Assembly: GCA_003532715.1 (NCBI GenBank)
Contig: DOEZ01000720.1
Span: 1 to 8,088, forward strand
Length of the DNA: 8,088 nt
Reading direction: 5' to 3'
DNA from: Planctomycetaceae bacterium
Lineage (GTDB): Bacteria > Planctomycetota > Planctomycetia > Pirellulales > Thermoguttaceae
Positions 1 through 6,274 of the stretch are shown piece after piece; position 1 is the stretch's first letter; every line of letters begins with the position of its first letter. The notes beneath the pieces were generated by a model. That model worked only from the letters and a program-made list of their open reading frames with translations. It made no database searches and had not been told where the DNA came from. Position numbers and translations under genes: made by a program.

Positions 1-548
1 GCAGTTATCGGCGGTTTCGCGGCGACGAGCCGATCCACCCGCGAACGCTGCTCGAACTGGTCGAGCTGACGCGGCTGTGCCCGTCGGCCGCCAATCGCCA
101 GCCGCTGCGGTACCTGATCGTCTGCGACCCGGCGGCCAACGCAAAGCTCTTCGGCCACCTGGCGTGGGCGCGGGCGTTGGAGGGTTGGTCCGGCCCGGCC
201 GAACACGAACGGCCCACAGGCTACATCGTCATACTGGGCGACACGCAAATCACCGACCAGTACACGGTCGATGCGGGCATTGCCGCGCAGAGCATCCTAC
301 TCGGGGCGGTCGAGCGAGGATTGGGCGGCTGCATGATTGGGTCGATCAACCGCGACGCCGTGCGGCGCGACTTCCACATCCCCGAGCGGTTCGGCGTCTG
401 CCTCGTCTTGGCGCTGGGCGTGCCCAACGAGACGATCGTGCTCGAAAACGCGAAAGACCCGGGCGACGTCGTCTATTGGCGCGACGCCGAGGGCGTGCAT
501 CACGTGCCCAAACGGCCGATCGGCGAGTTGTTGGTGAAGTTCGACTGA
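1..548 (+). CDS. Nitroreductase family protein (5'-truncated)
   Basis: Reading from base 3 gives 181 residues ending in TGA. The true start lies before the window, probably only a few to about fifteen residues away, because the first visible residues, SYRRF, match the R-S-x-R-x-F element near the N-terminus of FMN-dependent nitroreductases. Other family-like segments are CPSAANRQPLRY (residues 26-37), expected to contact FMN, a helix around TVDAGIAAQSILLGAVERG (88-106) typical of the dimer core, and LGGCMIGSINRD (107-118) with the usual Gly-rich flavin-contact turn. The C-terminal HVPKRPIGELLV (167-178) resembles the PKR-x-x-x-E-L-I ending of many short family members. Proteins of this family are cytoplasmic homodimers that use NAD(P)H to reduce nitro, quinone or other substrates; the substrate here cannot be deduced. 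The next gene starts 14 bases downstream on the same strand, so the two are probably co-transcribed. The family call is fairly secure, the exact role is not. Confidence 0.85.
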   Translation, partial: SYRRFRGDEPIHPRTLLELVELTRLCPSAANRQPLRYLIVCDPAANAKLFGHLAWARALEGWSGPAEHERPTGYIVILGDTQITDQYTVDAGIAAQSILLGAVERGLGGCMIGSINRDAVRRDFHIPERFGVCLVLALGVPNETIVLENAKDPGDVVYWRDAEGVHHVPKRPIGELLVKFD

Positions 549-562
549 CGCGTGAGGATTTG

Positions 563-1417
563 ATGGATCGAAGAAACGAAGTTCCTGCTCCCGCCGGCCG
601 TGGTCGGGCGACCTGGTGGGGATGGTTGGTTTGGCTGCCGGTTTGCGTCGCGCTGGGCGTGCTGTTCGCCTGGGCGTCGGTCGAGGTGAGTACACGGTTT
701 TCGCCGTTGATCGTTTTTCCGCTGATGGTCGGACTGATTCTCGGCGCGTCGCTCGTTTCGCTCGCGCGGATCTGCCAGGTGGGCCATCGGCCGACCGTCT
801 GGACGGCGTTGGCGCTGTCCGTCGCCGCGGTCGTCGTCGGGCAACATTGGTTCAGCTACCGCCAAGCCCGGGCGGCGGCGGAGCACGACTTGGCTCAGTA
901 CCAGAAGGCCCAACAGGCGTTCGGCGAATTGGTCGCCGGGCGGCTTCCCGCCGCGCCGTCGAGCATGGGCGAGTACCTGGCGCGCCAAGCGGACCAAGGA
1001 CGCCGGTTGGAGACGACGTTCGGCTCGTGGACGGCGCGCGGACCGGCGGCCTGGCTGAGTTGGGCCTTGGACGGGCTTTTGATTCTGCTGCCGGCCGCCG
1101 TCATGACGTGGATGGCCCTGCGTCGCCCGTATTGCGGCCAATGCCGAAGCTGGTACGCCACGCGGCGAAGCGGCCCGGTACACGCCGAAACGGCTCGACG
1201 GCTGATCGAGGTGCTCCAGTGGCCGGCGGAAGATGCCGCCCGCGCGACCCACTTCCGCCTGATTTCGTGCAACGGGGGGTGCGGAACGACCGGCCTTGCG
1301 TTATCATGCAAGGGCCGGGCCGCGGCCGGCCTGCCGGCGGTCGCCTGGCTCGACGACCAACGGCGAAGCCAAGTCATTGCCGTCCTCGACGGCGCGACGG
1401 CGGCGCATGAGCCATGA
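563..1417 (+). CDS. Four-helix membrane protein with Cys-rich C-terminal tail, unknown function
   Basis: This encodes 284 residues of no family I recognise. The ATG at 563 is preferred because GAGG at 554-557 lies 5 bases upstream; the frame stays open further upstream, but that part overlaps the nitroreductase in another frame. Hydrophobic segments fall at about residues 20-40, 47-70, 79-95 and 165-187. Between the third and fourth is a polar, probably helical stretch (about 98-160, rich in Ala, Gln, Arg and Glu) on one side of the membrane. After the last helix comes a soluble tail of about 95 residues with YCGQC (190-194), SCNGGC (235-240) and C249. The two cysteine pairs are spaced like a possible metal-binding knuckle or a redox pair. 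The 14-base gap to the nitroreductase suggests one operon and makes a redox link conceivable, but this is inference. The gene ends just before a cluster of palindromic repeats. Confidence 0.75.
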   Translation: MDRRNEVPAPAGRGRATWWGWLVWLPVCVALGVLFAWASVEVSTRFSPLIVFPLMVGLILGASLVSLARICQVGHRPTVWTALALSVAAVVVGQHWFSYRQARAAAEHDLAQYQKAQQAFGELVAGRLPAAPSSMGEYLARQADQGRRLETTFGSWTARGPAAWLSWALDGLLILLPAAVMTWMALRRPYCGQCRSWYATRRSGPVHAETARRLIEVLQWPAEDAARATHFRLISCNGGCGTTGLALSCKGRAAAGLPAVAWLDDQRRSQVIAVLDGATAAHEP

Positions 1418-1436
1418 CGACCGAGGGCGGCTGTCC

Positions 1437-1481
1437 CACATGTAGCACACCCGCCCCCGGGTGTGAGGAACTGCCCATGTG
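1437..1481. repeat. Nested hairpin after the membrane-protein gene
   Basis: The inner stem is perfect: CACACCCG (1446-1453) pairs with CGGGTGTG (1458-1465) around a CCCC loop. An outer stem is formed by CACATG (1437-1442) and CATGTG (1476-1481). It begins 19 bases after the stop codon at 1417. No T-run follows, so it is not a classical intrinsic terminator. It could still protect a 3' end or be part of the repeat cluster that follows. Confidence 0.6.
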
Positions 1482-1493
1482 TGAAGCAAAATT

Positions 1494-1520
1494 GGTGGGG
1501 CTCGCGGAGCTCGACCCACC
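1494..1520. repeat. Short inverted repeat (GGTGGG / CCCACC hairpin)
   Basis: GGTGGG (1494-1499) pairs with CCCACC (1515-1520). Inside it TCG (1502-1504) pairs with CGA (1512-1514), with a two-base bulge at 1500-1501 and a seven-base loop. It resembles small interspersed palindromes that recur in environmental bacterial genomes, but only one copy is visible here, so its repeated nature is inferred. Confidence 0.5.
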
Positions 1521-1532
1521 CTACACCCTTTC

Positions 1533-1740
1533 CGTCCCGGAGGGACGCTTGACAATAGCCCAGCAGTTCACTGCTGGGAATAGAGGCAATTGTGATCGTG
1601 TGCGTCCCGTAGGGACGCGCGAAGCCCGAGATATTCGTCCCCCGGGCTTCAGTCGTCCCTACGGGACGAAGCGGCATTTCTTGCCTTCCTGGTCCCAGCG
1701 ATAAATCGCTGGGCTACTATCGAAACGACCCTACGGGTCG
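1533..1740. repeat. Nested inverted-repeat element with seven hairpins (REP/BIME-like)
   Basis: Six small palindromes and one central stem lie in 208 bases, arranged as a mirror. From the left: CGTCCC/GGGACG (1533-1547), CCCAGCAG/CTGCTGGG (1559-1578), GCGTCCC/GGGACGC (1602-1618), central stem GAAGCCCG (1621-1628) with CGGGCTTC (1643-1650), TCGTCCC/GGGACGA (1653-1669), CCCAGCGAT/ATCGCTGGG (1694-1713), and CGACCC/GGGTCG (1726-1740). Hairpins one and seven, two and six, and three and five lie at nearly equal distances from the centre near 1635. The reverse complement of the right half aligns with the left half beyond the hairpins: TAGCCCAGC at 1556-1564 matches 1708-1716, AGGCAA at 1584-1589 matches 1681-1686, and the 15-base CGTCCCGTAGGGACG at 1603-1617 matches 1654-1668. 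This is therefore two diverged copies of one roughly 97-base unit, head to head. It resembles the paired REP elements (BIMEs) that single-domain Y1 transposases are known to mobilise. Mobility here is inference. Confidence 0.8.
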
Positions 1741-1791
1741 GGACGAGACAGACGCGTATGCACCAATGTGGCGAGAACCCCAGGCCCAACC

Positions 1792-2187
1792 ATGTCCGAC
1801 GTTATTGGTATCGGCACCGACATCACCGAATGCTTGCGCATCGCCAAGATGATCGAGCGGCACGCCGAACTATTCATCGAGCGGGTCTATACGCCCAAGG
1901 AGATTCGCTACTGCCAGAGCCGGAAGCAATCGACCGAGCACTTCACGGGCCGATGGGCCGCCAAGGAAGCGATCCTCAAGGCGTTGGGCACCGGCTGGCG
2001 GCGCGGCATCGCGTGGCGCGACATCGAAGTGCTCAACGAAACGGGCGGCCGACCGATCGTCTACGTCCATGGCGGAGTCAAGAAGGTCGTCGAACAGATG
2101 GGCATCACCAGCCTGCAAGTGAGCATCTCGCACTGCCGCACCCACGCCATCGCCATGGCCGTCGCCACCGGCCCGAACAAGGAATAA
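1792..2187 (+). CDS. acpS: Holo-[acyl-carrier-protein] synthase AcpS
   Basis: This 131-residue protein has the normal length for the family. It transfers the 4'-phosphopantetheine group of coenzyme A to the active-site serine of apo-ACP in the cytoplasm, which makes ACP competent for fatty-acid and lipid synthesis. Family motifs are clear: IGIGTDITE (residues 5-13), whose D10 corresponds to the Mg-binding Asp; FIERVYTPKEIRYCQSR (28-44); FTGRWAAKEAILKALGTG (51-68), whose E59 is the second Mg ligand and K58 its conserved neighbour; and the C-terminal VSISH (110-114). The ATG at 1792 is chosen because AcpS proteins start just before the IGIGTDI strand. A GTG eight codons earlier (1768) is in frame but would add an atypical leader. 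The ribosome-binding site is weak (AGG at 1782-1784). The gene is isolated between two palindromic-repeat regions and converges on the DUF3616 gene. Confidence 0.95.
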   Translation: MSDVIGIGTDITECLRIAKMIERHAELFIERVYTPKEIRYCQSRKQSTEHFTGRWAAKEAILKALGTGWRRGIAWRDIEVLNETGGRPIVYVHGGVKKVVEQMGITSLQVSISHCRTHAIAMAVATGPNKE

Positions 2188-2214
2188 CACGGAGTATTCA
2201 CGTAGCAACACCAA

Positions 2215-2316
2215 CCCGAAGCGCAAGCGAGAGGAAACGCCCGATACCCACATACTAGCCCGAAGCGCAAGCGACGGGGTTGAAACGGGTTACCCTCGCT
2301 CGCACTTCGGGCTAGT
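2215..2316. repeat. REP-like palindromic repeat between convergent genes
   Basis: The 16-mer CCCGAAGCGCAAGCGA occurs twice in direct orientation, at 2215-2230 and 2259-2274. The second copy is the core of a 24-base arm (2254-2277) whose inverted partner is at 2293-2316. The arms match at 21 of 24 positions by my alignment, with 12 identical outer bases (ACTAGCCCGAAG / CTTCGGGCTAGT) and a 15-base loop. It fills most of the 147-base gap between acpS and the convergent DUF3616 gene, a common place for REP elements. It could act as a bidirectional transcript end or as an RNA-stabilising stem, but no T-run is present. The sequence is unrelated to the 1533-1740 element. Confidence 0.75.
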
Positions 2317-2334
2317 GTGGACGCCACGGTCCAT

Positions 2335-3480
2335 TCACCGCAGTTCATCCATCGAAAACACGAAGCTCCGAAACGTCTGCCGCTCGGGATCGAGCAGATA
2401 TTTCGCTTCACATTGGCCGTCCTGGAACGTGCCCTCGCGGCATTCGGCCGCCGATTCGACCTCGACCATCCGCGAGCCATCGTCGCCGAGTAACTGAATC
2501 TTGTCGCCACCCGGATAGACGATAAGTGCCTCGGGCGCGAAGTCGCCGGCGCGATGGACCGATGCCGTGAGGCGAGGAAGCAGTTTAGGCTGGTCTTCCG
2601 GTTTGCCCGACCAACGGAAGATCGCGAAGTGCTTCTTCTCGCCGTGCGGGCCAGCCACGATCAGGTAGCACTTAAGCGAATCGAGAAACGCGAGCGACCG
2701 AATGCCGAGTTTTCGAGACTTACCGGCGAATTCTGCTTGGAGATCGAGCAAAATCGGATCGCCGAACTCGGGCGCCGCGCCTTCGGCCAAGACGGCCGTC
2801 GGATTGAGCAGCGGCGTCACGACGGCCTTTCCGCCAGGCCGTGGATTGCGAAAGCCGATCAGCAGCGAACGGCCGTCGGGCATCGCGGCAAGGCCCTCGA
2901 TGTTCAACCCGGCGCTTTTTGGCGCGAGTTTCTTGGCTTTCTTGCCTTCAGGACCCAGGGCGTCATCAAAGCCCAATTCGCGCAGGCGCGGATCGTCGGC
3001 CAACCGCAAGGCAAGCTCGCGATAGGGTTTGCCGAACGGCTCGAACGTCAGTCCGTTCGCGCCTCGCACGGGCCTCATCGCGAAAAACCGATGGCGATTG
3101 GGCCGCCACTTGCCGTCGCGGTTCCGCCCGTGCGATGTGATCCAGAAGATGCAATCGCCGAGAACGGCAGCCCCTTCGACGTCAGCTTCGGGGTGTTCGT
3201 CGTTATCCGGATCGATCGCCAACGGTTCGTCCCAGCGAATCGTCTCAAGGGGCGGTCCTGGCGGGTCGGCCCGGTAGACGCCAAAGACGTTCTTCTCGTC
3301 ATCCGCAACAAGCAATGTCGCGTCGTCGAGGGCGACGGCGGCCGAGGCGTCGCACATGCCCGTGTAAGTAACCAGGCCGATTTCTTCCGTCTCTTCAAGC
3401 AGCCTGCCGCGACACCCCCAGGCGAAGATGAAGAGAAGCGCGAAAGACGTGGCCAGAAAAGCGGTTCGTGAGTGGGGCAT
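2335..3480 (-). CDS. DUF3616-like exported protein, possible lipoprotein
   Basis: This is a 381-residue protein from the ATG at 3480. I chose that start because GGGAG (3489-3493) is 8 bases upstream and the product then opens directly with a signal-like sequence: basic start, hydrophobic residues 8-22, then C23. The residues before that Cys are A-W-G, a poor match to a lipobox, so anchoring as a lipoprotein is possible but unproven. The mature part resembles DUF3616 proteins: GMCDASAAVALDD (41-53) followed by LLVADDEKNVFGVYR (56-70), DVEGAAV (100-106) with FWITSHGRNRDGKWRPNR (112-129), NIEGLAAMPDGRSLLIGFRN (193-212), and RSLAFLDSLKCYLIVAGP (261-278). Repeated strand-turn patterns of this kind suggest a beta-propeller-like fold, but this is inference. 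No enzymatic function is known to me. It begins 61 bases after topA on the same strand and may be transcribed with it. Family assignment is from memory of the motifs. Confidence 0.8.
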   Translation of the reverse strand: MPHSRTAFLATSFALLFIFAWGCRGRLLEETEEIGLVTYTGMCDASAAVALDDATLLVADDEKNVFGVYRADPPGPPLETIRWDEPLAIDPDNDEHPEADVEGAAVLGDCIFWITSHGRNRDGKWRPNRHRFFAMRPVRGANGLTFEPFGKPYRELALRLADDPRLRELGFDDALGPEGKKAKKLAPKSAGLNIEGLAAMPDGRSLLIGFRNPRPGGKAVVTPLLNPTAVLAEGAAPEFGDPILLDLQAEFAGKSRKLGIRSLAFLDSLKCYLIVAGPHGEKKHFAIFRWSGKPEDQPKLLPRLTASVHRAGDFAPEALIVYPGGDKIQLLGDDGSRMVEVESAAECREGTFQDGQCEAKYLLDPERQTFRSFVFSMDELR

Positions 3481-3488
3481 GGGTCCGT

Positions 3489-3493
3489 CTCCC
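3489..3493 (-). promoter_or_regulatory. Ribosome binding site deciding the DUF3616 start
   Basis: Read on the minus strand this is GGGAG, 8 bases before the ATG at 3480. It supports that start over the in-frame GTG at 3504, which would place extra polar residues in front of the signal sequence. Confidence 0.6.
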
Positions 3494-3541
3494 GAAAGCG
3501 ACACTGCGGCCCCAAGGTCGCGAACTGCCGTTCGCCCCCGG

Positions 3542-6274
3542 CTATTCGTCCGATTTCTTGGGCTTCTTGCTCGCGCTTTTCTTCGCGGTCGCCTTCGAGG
3601 TCCGTGTGCCGCCGGTTTTCTTCTTCGTGGTCTTCTTCGGCGTCTTCTTCGCCGTGGTCTTCTTCGCGGCCGCCTTCTTCTTGCTCGACGGTCCCTTCGC
3701 CGCGCGCTCGGCGAGCAGGTCGAGCGCCTGCTCGAAGCTCAGCTCGTCGGGCGACTGGGCGCGAGGAAGCGAGGCGTTTGTGACGCCGTCGGTCACGTAG
3801 GGACCGTAGCGGCCCTCGAGCAATTCGACTGGCTGCTGAGTGACCGGCGAGGCGTCGAACACCTTGAGGGGTTCCTTCTTCGCGGTCGCGCCGCGGCGCG
3901 TCTTCGGTTGGGCCAGCAGTTCGATCGCCTGTTCCAGTGTGACGTCCAAGGGCGAGATCGCCGCCGGCAGCGAGCGAGTTTCGCTTCCACACTTCACATA
4001 CGGGCCGTAGCGGCCGTTGTGGACGACGATCGACTCCTTGCTTTCGGCATGTTCGCCCAAGTCGCGCGGCAGTGAAAGCAGCTTCAACGCCATTTCCAGA
4101 TTCACGTCTTCCGGACTCATGCCCTTCATGAGCGACGCGTTCTGCGGCTTCTCTTCGTCGTCGGCCGAGCCCCGCTGCACGTACGGACCGAAGCGGCCCG
4201 TCTTGAGGAAGATTGGCTTGCCCGTCTCGGGACACATTCCCAGCGGTTCGTCGCCTTGGGTTGCCTTGTCGAGCATCTCCAGCGCGGCGGCCAAGGTGAG
4301 TTCGTCGGGCGGCATTTCTTCGGGCAGGCTCGCCCGCCGCTCGCCTTGCTCCAAGAACGGCCCATAACGGCCGACTCGCACGAAGACCGGCTCGCCCGCG
4401 TTTTCCGACCGCTCGGCCGGCGTGCCGATCGGAATGCGGCTGACGTCGCGTGCGTCGATCTCGCCGACCTTGTTGGCCAGTTGCTGCTTCAGCCCGGGAT
4501 GCGCGTTTCCGAAATAGAACAGGCGAAGATAATCGACGTGGCCCAATTCGCCGCGGCTGATCGCGTCCAGCTCGTCCTCCATCTCGGCCGTAAACTGGTA
4601 ATCGACCAGATCGGGCAGATGATTCTCCAACAGATTCGACACGGCGAACGCGACCCACGTCGGCACAAGCGAGTTGCTCTTCTTGAAGACGTACTTTCGA
4701 GCCAGGATGGTCTCGATAATCGAAGCGTACGTGCTGGGTCGGCCGATGCCCATCTCTTCGAGCGCCTGCGTCAACGACGCTTCGCTGTAACGGTTGGGGG
4801 GCTGGGTGGTGTGGCTCTTCGATTCGAGCTTGTCGCACGCAAGCGACTCGCCCACCGTCACTTGCGGAAGCACCGTCTCGCGATCGGCCAATTCGGCGTT
4901 CGGGTCGTCCGACCCCTCGACATACGCCCGCAAATAGCCCGGAAACTCGATCGTCTTGCCGTTCACCTGGAAGATCGCGTTGTCCAGCCCGACGTCGATT
5001 GTCGTCCGGTGTCCTCGGGCATCGGCCATCTGGCAGGCGACGGTCCGCTTCCAGATCAGGGTGTAGAGCTTGAATTCGTCGGCCGAGAGTTGGTCGCGCA
5101 GTTCCTCCGGTCGCTCGAACCGAGCCCCCGCCGGCCGGATCGCCTCGTGCGCCTCTTGCGCGTTTTTGACCTTGGTCCGATAGACGCGAGCTTCGCGGGG
5201 AAGGTATTCGGGACCGTAGAGCGAACGAACCAACTCGCGCGCCGCCTCGACGGCCATCTGGGCCAAGCTGGTCGAGTCGGTGCGCATGTAGGTGATATGG
5301 CCGTTTTCGTAAAGGCTCTGGGCCGCCTGCATCGTCCGCCGCGCGGTGAAGCCGTGTTTTCGGTTGGCCTCTTGCTGCAGCGTGCTGGTCGTGAACGGGG
5401 GCGATGGTTTCGTGGTGTACGGTTTGCTTTCGACCCGGTTGACGCGCGGGGTCTCTCGGCGCAAGCGGCCGACTAATTCTTCCACCTGGCCCTGATCGAG
5501 CAGCAAAAGCGAGGGATCCTTGAGCCGCCCCGTCGACGAATCGAAATCGCGGCTGGTTGGAATGCGTCGGCCGCCGACGGACACCAGCCCGGCCTGAAAC
5601 GACGAACCGCCCTGCTTGGCGAACATCCCCAAAATGTCCCAGTAGGTGGCCGCGACGAACGCCATGCGCTGGCGTTCGCGGTCGGCGATGAGCCGAACCG
5701 CCACGCTCTGAACACGGCCGGCCGACAGCTTGGGACGCACCTTGCGCCATAGAAGGGGCGACACCTCGTAGCCGTAAAGCCGGTCGATGATCCGCCGCGC
5801 TTCCTGGGCGCGGACCAGGTTCGTGTCCACGTCGCGCGGTTGCTTCAGCGCTTCCTGGATGGCTTCCTTCGTAATTTCATGGAAGACGAGCCGCCGGACG
5901 GGAACCTTCGGTCGAAGCACCTCGCACAGGTGCCAACTGATGGCCTCTCCCTCGCGATCTTCGTCCGTCGCCAGATAGAGTTCCGAAGCGTCTTCGAGCA
6001 GCTTGCGGAGTTTCGCGACCTGTTTGGCCTTCTCGTGAGGGATCACGTAGACCGGCTCAAACTCGGAGTCGACATTGACCCCCAGGTGAGCCCACGCCTC
6101 CTTCTTGTATTTCTCCGGCAGCTCCTTGGCGCCTTGGGGAAGATCGCGAATATGGCCAATACTGGCCTCGATCGTGTAGTCCTTGCCAAGGAACTTGCTG
6201 ATCGTGCGGGCCTTCGCCGGCGACTCGACGATAACCAGGGGCTTCGATGCGTCAGTAGATGCTTTTCGTACCAT
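3542..6274 (-). CDS. topA: DNA topoisomerase I (type IA), zinc-finger-free C-terminus
   Basis: This 910-residue protein relaxes negatively supercoiled DNA by a single-strand break held through a 5'-phosphotyrosine. The Toprim domain comes first: LVIVESPAKARTISKFLG (residues 13-30, acidic E17) and LATDEDREGEAISWHL (101-116, with D104, D106 and E108 of the metal site). Next are RAQEARRIIDRLYGYEVSPLLW (155-176) and KLSAGRVQSVAVRLI (182-196). The active-site segment GHITYMRTDST (325-335) contains catalytic Y329 and R331. HEAIRPAG (376-383) and SLTQALEEMGIGRPSTYASI (500-519) complete the core. The tail lacks the C4 zinc fingers of E. coli TopA and instead has four Toprim_Crpt-type repeats, each with a G-R-[YF]-G-P-[YF] core at 635-640, 693-698, 754-759 and 821-826. 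About 45 Lys/Ala/Thr-rich residues (865-910) follow, like the basic tails of actinobacterial enzymes. The start gives the usual short leader before the first Toprim strand, although no strong ribosome-binding site is seen. Confidence 0.97.
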   Translation of the reverse strand: MVRKASTDASKPLVIVESPAKARTISKFLGKDYTIEASIGHIRDLPQGAKELPEKYKKEAWAHLGVNVDSEFEPVYVIPHEKAKQVAKLRKLLEDASELYLATDEDREGEAISWHLCEVLRPKVPVRRLVFHEITKEAIQEALKQPRDVDTNLVRAQEARRIIDRLYGYEVSPLLWRKVRPKLSAGRVQSVAVRLIADRERQRMAFVAATYWDILGMFAKQGGSSFQAGLVSVGGRRIPTSRDFDSSTGRLKDPSLLLLDQGQVEELVGRLRRETPRVNRVESKPYTTKPSPPFTTSTLQQEANRKHGFTARRTMQAAQSLYENGHITYMRTDSTSLAQMAVEAARELVRSLYGPEYLPREARVYRTKVKNAQEAHEAIRPAGARFERPEELRDQLSADEFKLYTLIWKRTVACQMADARGHRTTIDVGLDNAIFQVNGKTIEFPGYLRAYVEGSDDPNAELADRETVLPQVTVGESLACDKLESKSHTTQPPNRYSEASLTQALEEMGIGRPSTYASIIETILARKYVFKKSNSLVPTWVAFAVSNLLENHLPDLVDYQFTAEMEDELDAISRGELGHVDYLRLFYFGNAHPGLKQQLANKVGEIDARDVSRIPIGTPAERSENAGEPVFVRVGRYGPFLEQGERRASLPEEMPPDELTLAAALEMLDKATQGDEPLGMCPETGKPIFLKTGRFGPYVQRGSADDEEKPQNASLMKGMSPEDVNLEMALKLLSLPRDLGEHAESKESIVVHNGRYGPYVKCGSETRSLPAAISPLDVTLEQAIELLAQPKTRRGATAKKEPLKVFDASPVTQQPVELLEGRYGPYVTDGVTNASLPRAQSPDELSFEQALDLLAERAAKGPSSKKKAAAKKTTAKKTPKKTTKKKTGGTRTSKATAKKSASKKPKKSDE

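Noticed and set aside
1414..1704. 96-codon plus-strand frame whose ATG overlaps the stop of the membrane-protein gene (ATGA)
   Set aside because: The start-stop overlap looks like translational coupling, but most of the frame runs through the hairpins of the palindromic repeat region. The product is therefore a translation of repeats such as cgtcccgtagggacg and resembles no protein family.
1446..1740. CRISPR-like array
   Set aside because: The repeated pieces are short palindromes in mirrored order with similar spacer sequences between them. There is no constant direct repeat with unique spacers and no cas gene.
1768..1791. GTG start giving an acpS product eight residues longer
   Set aside because: AcpS proteins begin just before the IGxGTDI strand, which the ATG at 1792 provides. 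The extra residues are not family-like.
2254..2316. Classical Rho-independent terminator between the convergent genes
   Set aside because: The stem is long and imperfect with a 15-base loop, and neither side has a T-run. It is better explained as a REP-type repeat, though it may still affect transcript ends.
3481..3504. GTG start giving a DUF3616 product eight residues longer
   Set aside because: The ATG at 3480 has a better-placed Shine-Dalgarno sequence and puts the signal sequence at the very N-terminus.
3075..5750. Very long minus-strand frame of 891 codons
   Set aside because: It is out of frame with topA and the DUF3616 gene, both of which have clear family motifs. Its product is Arg/Gly/Ala-rich and low in information, a typical high-GC shadow.
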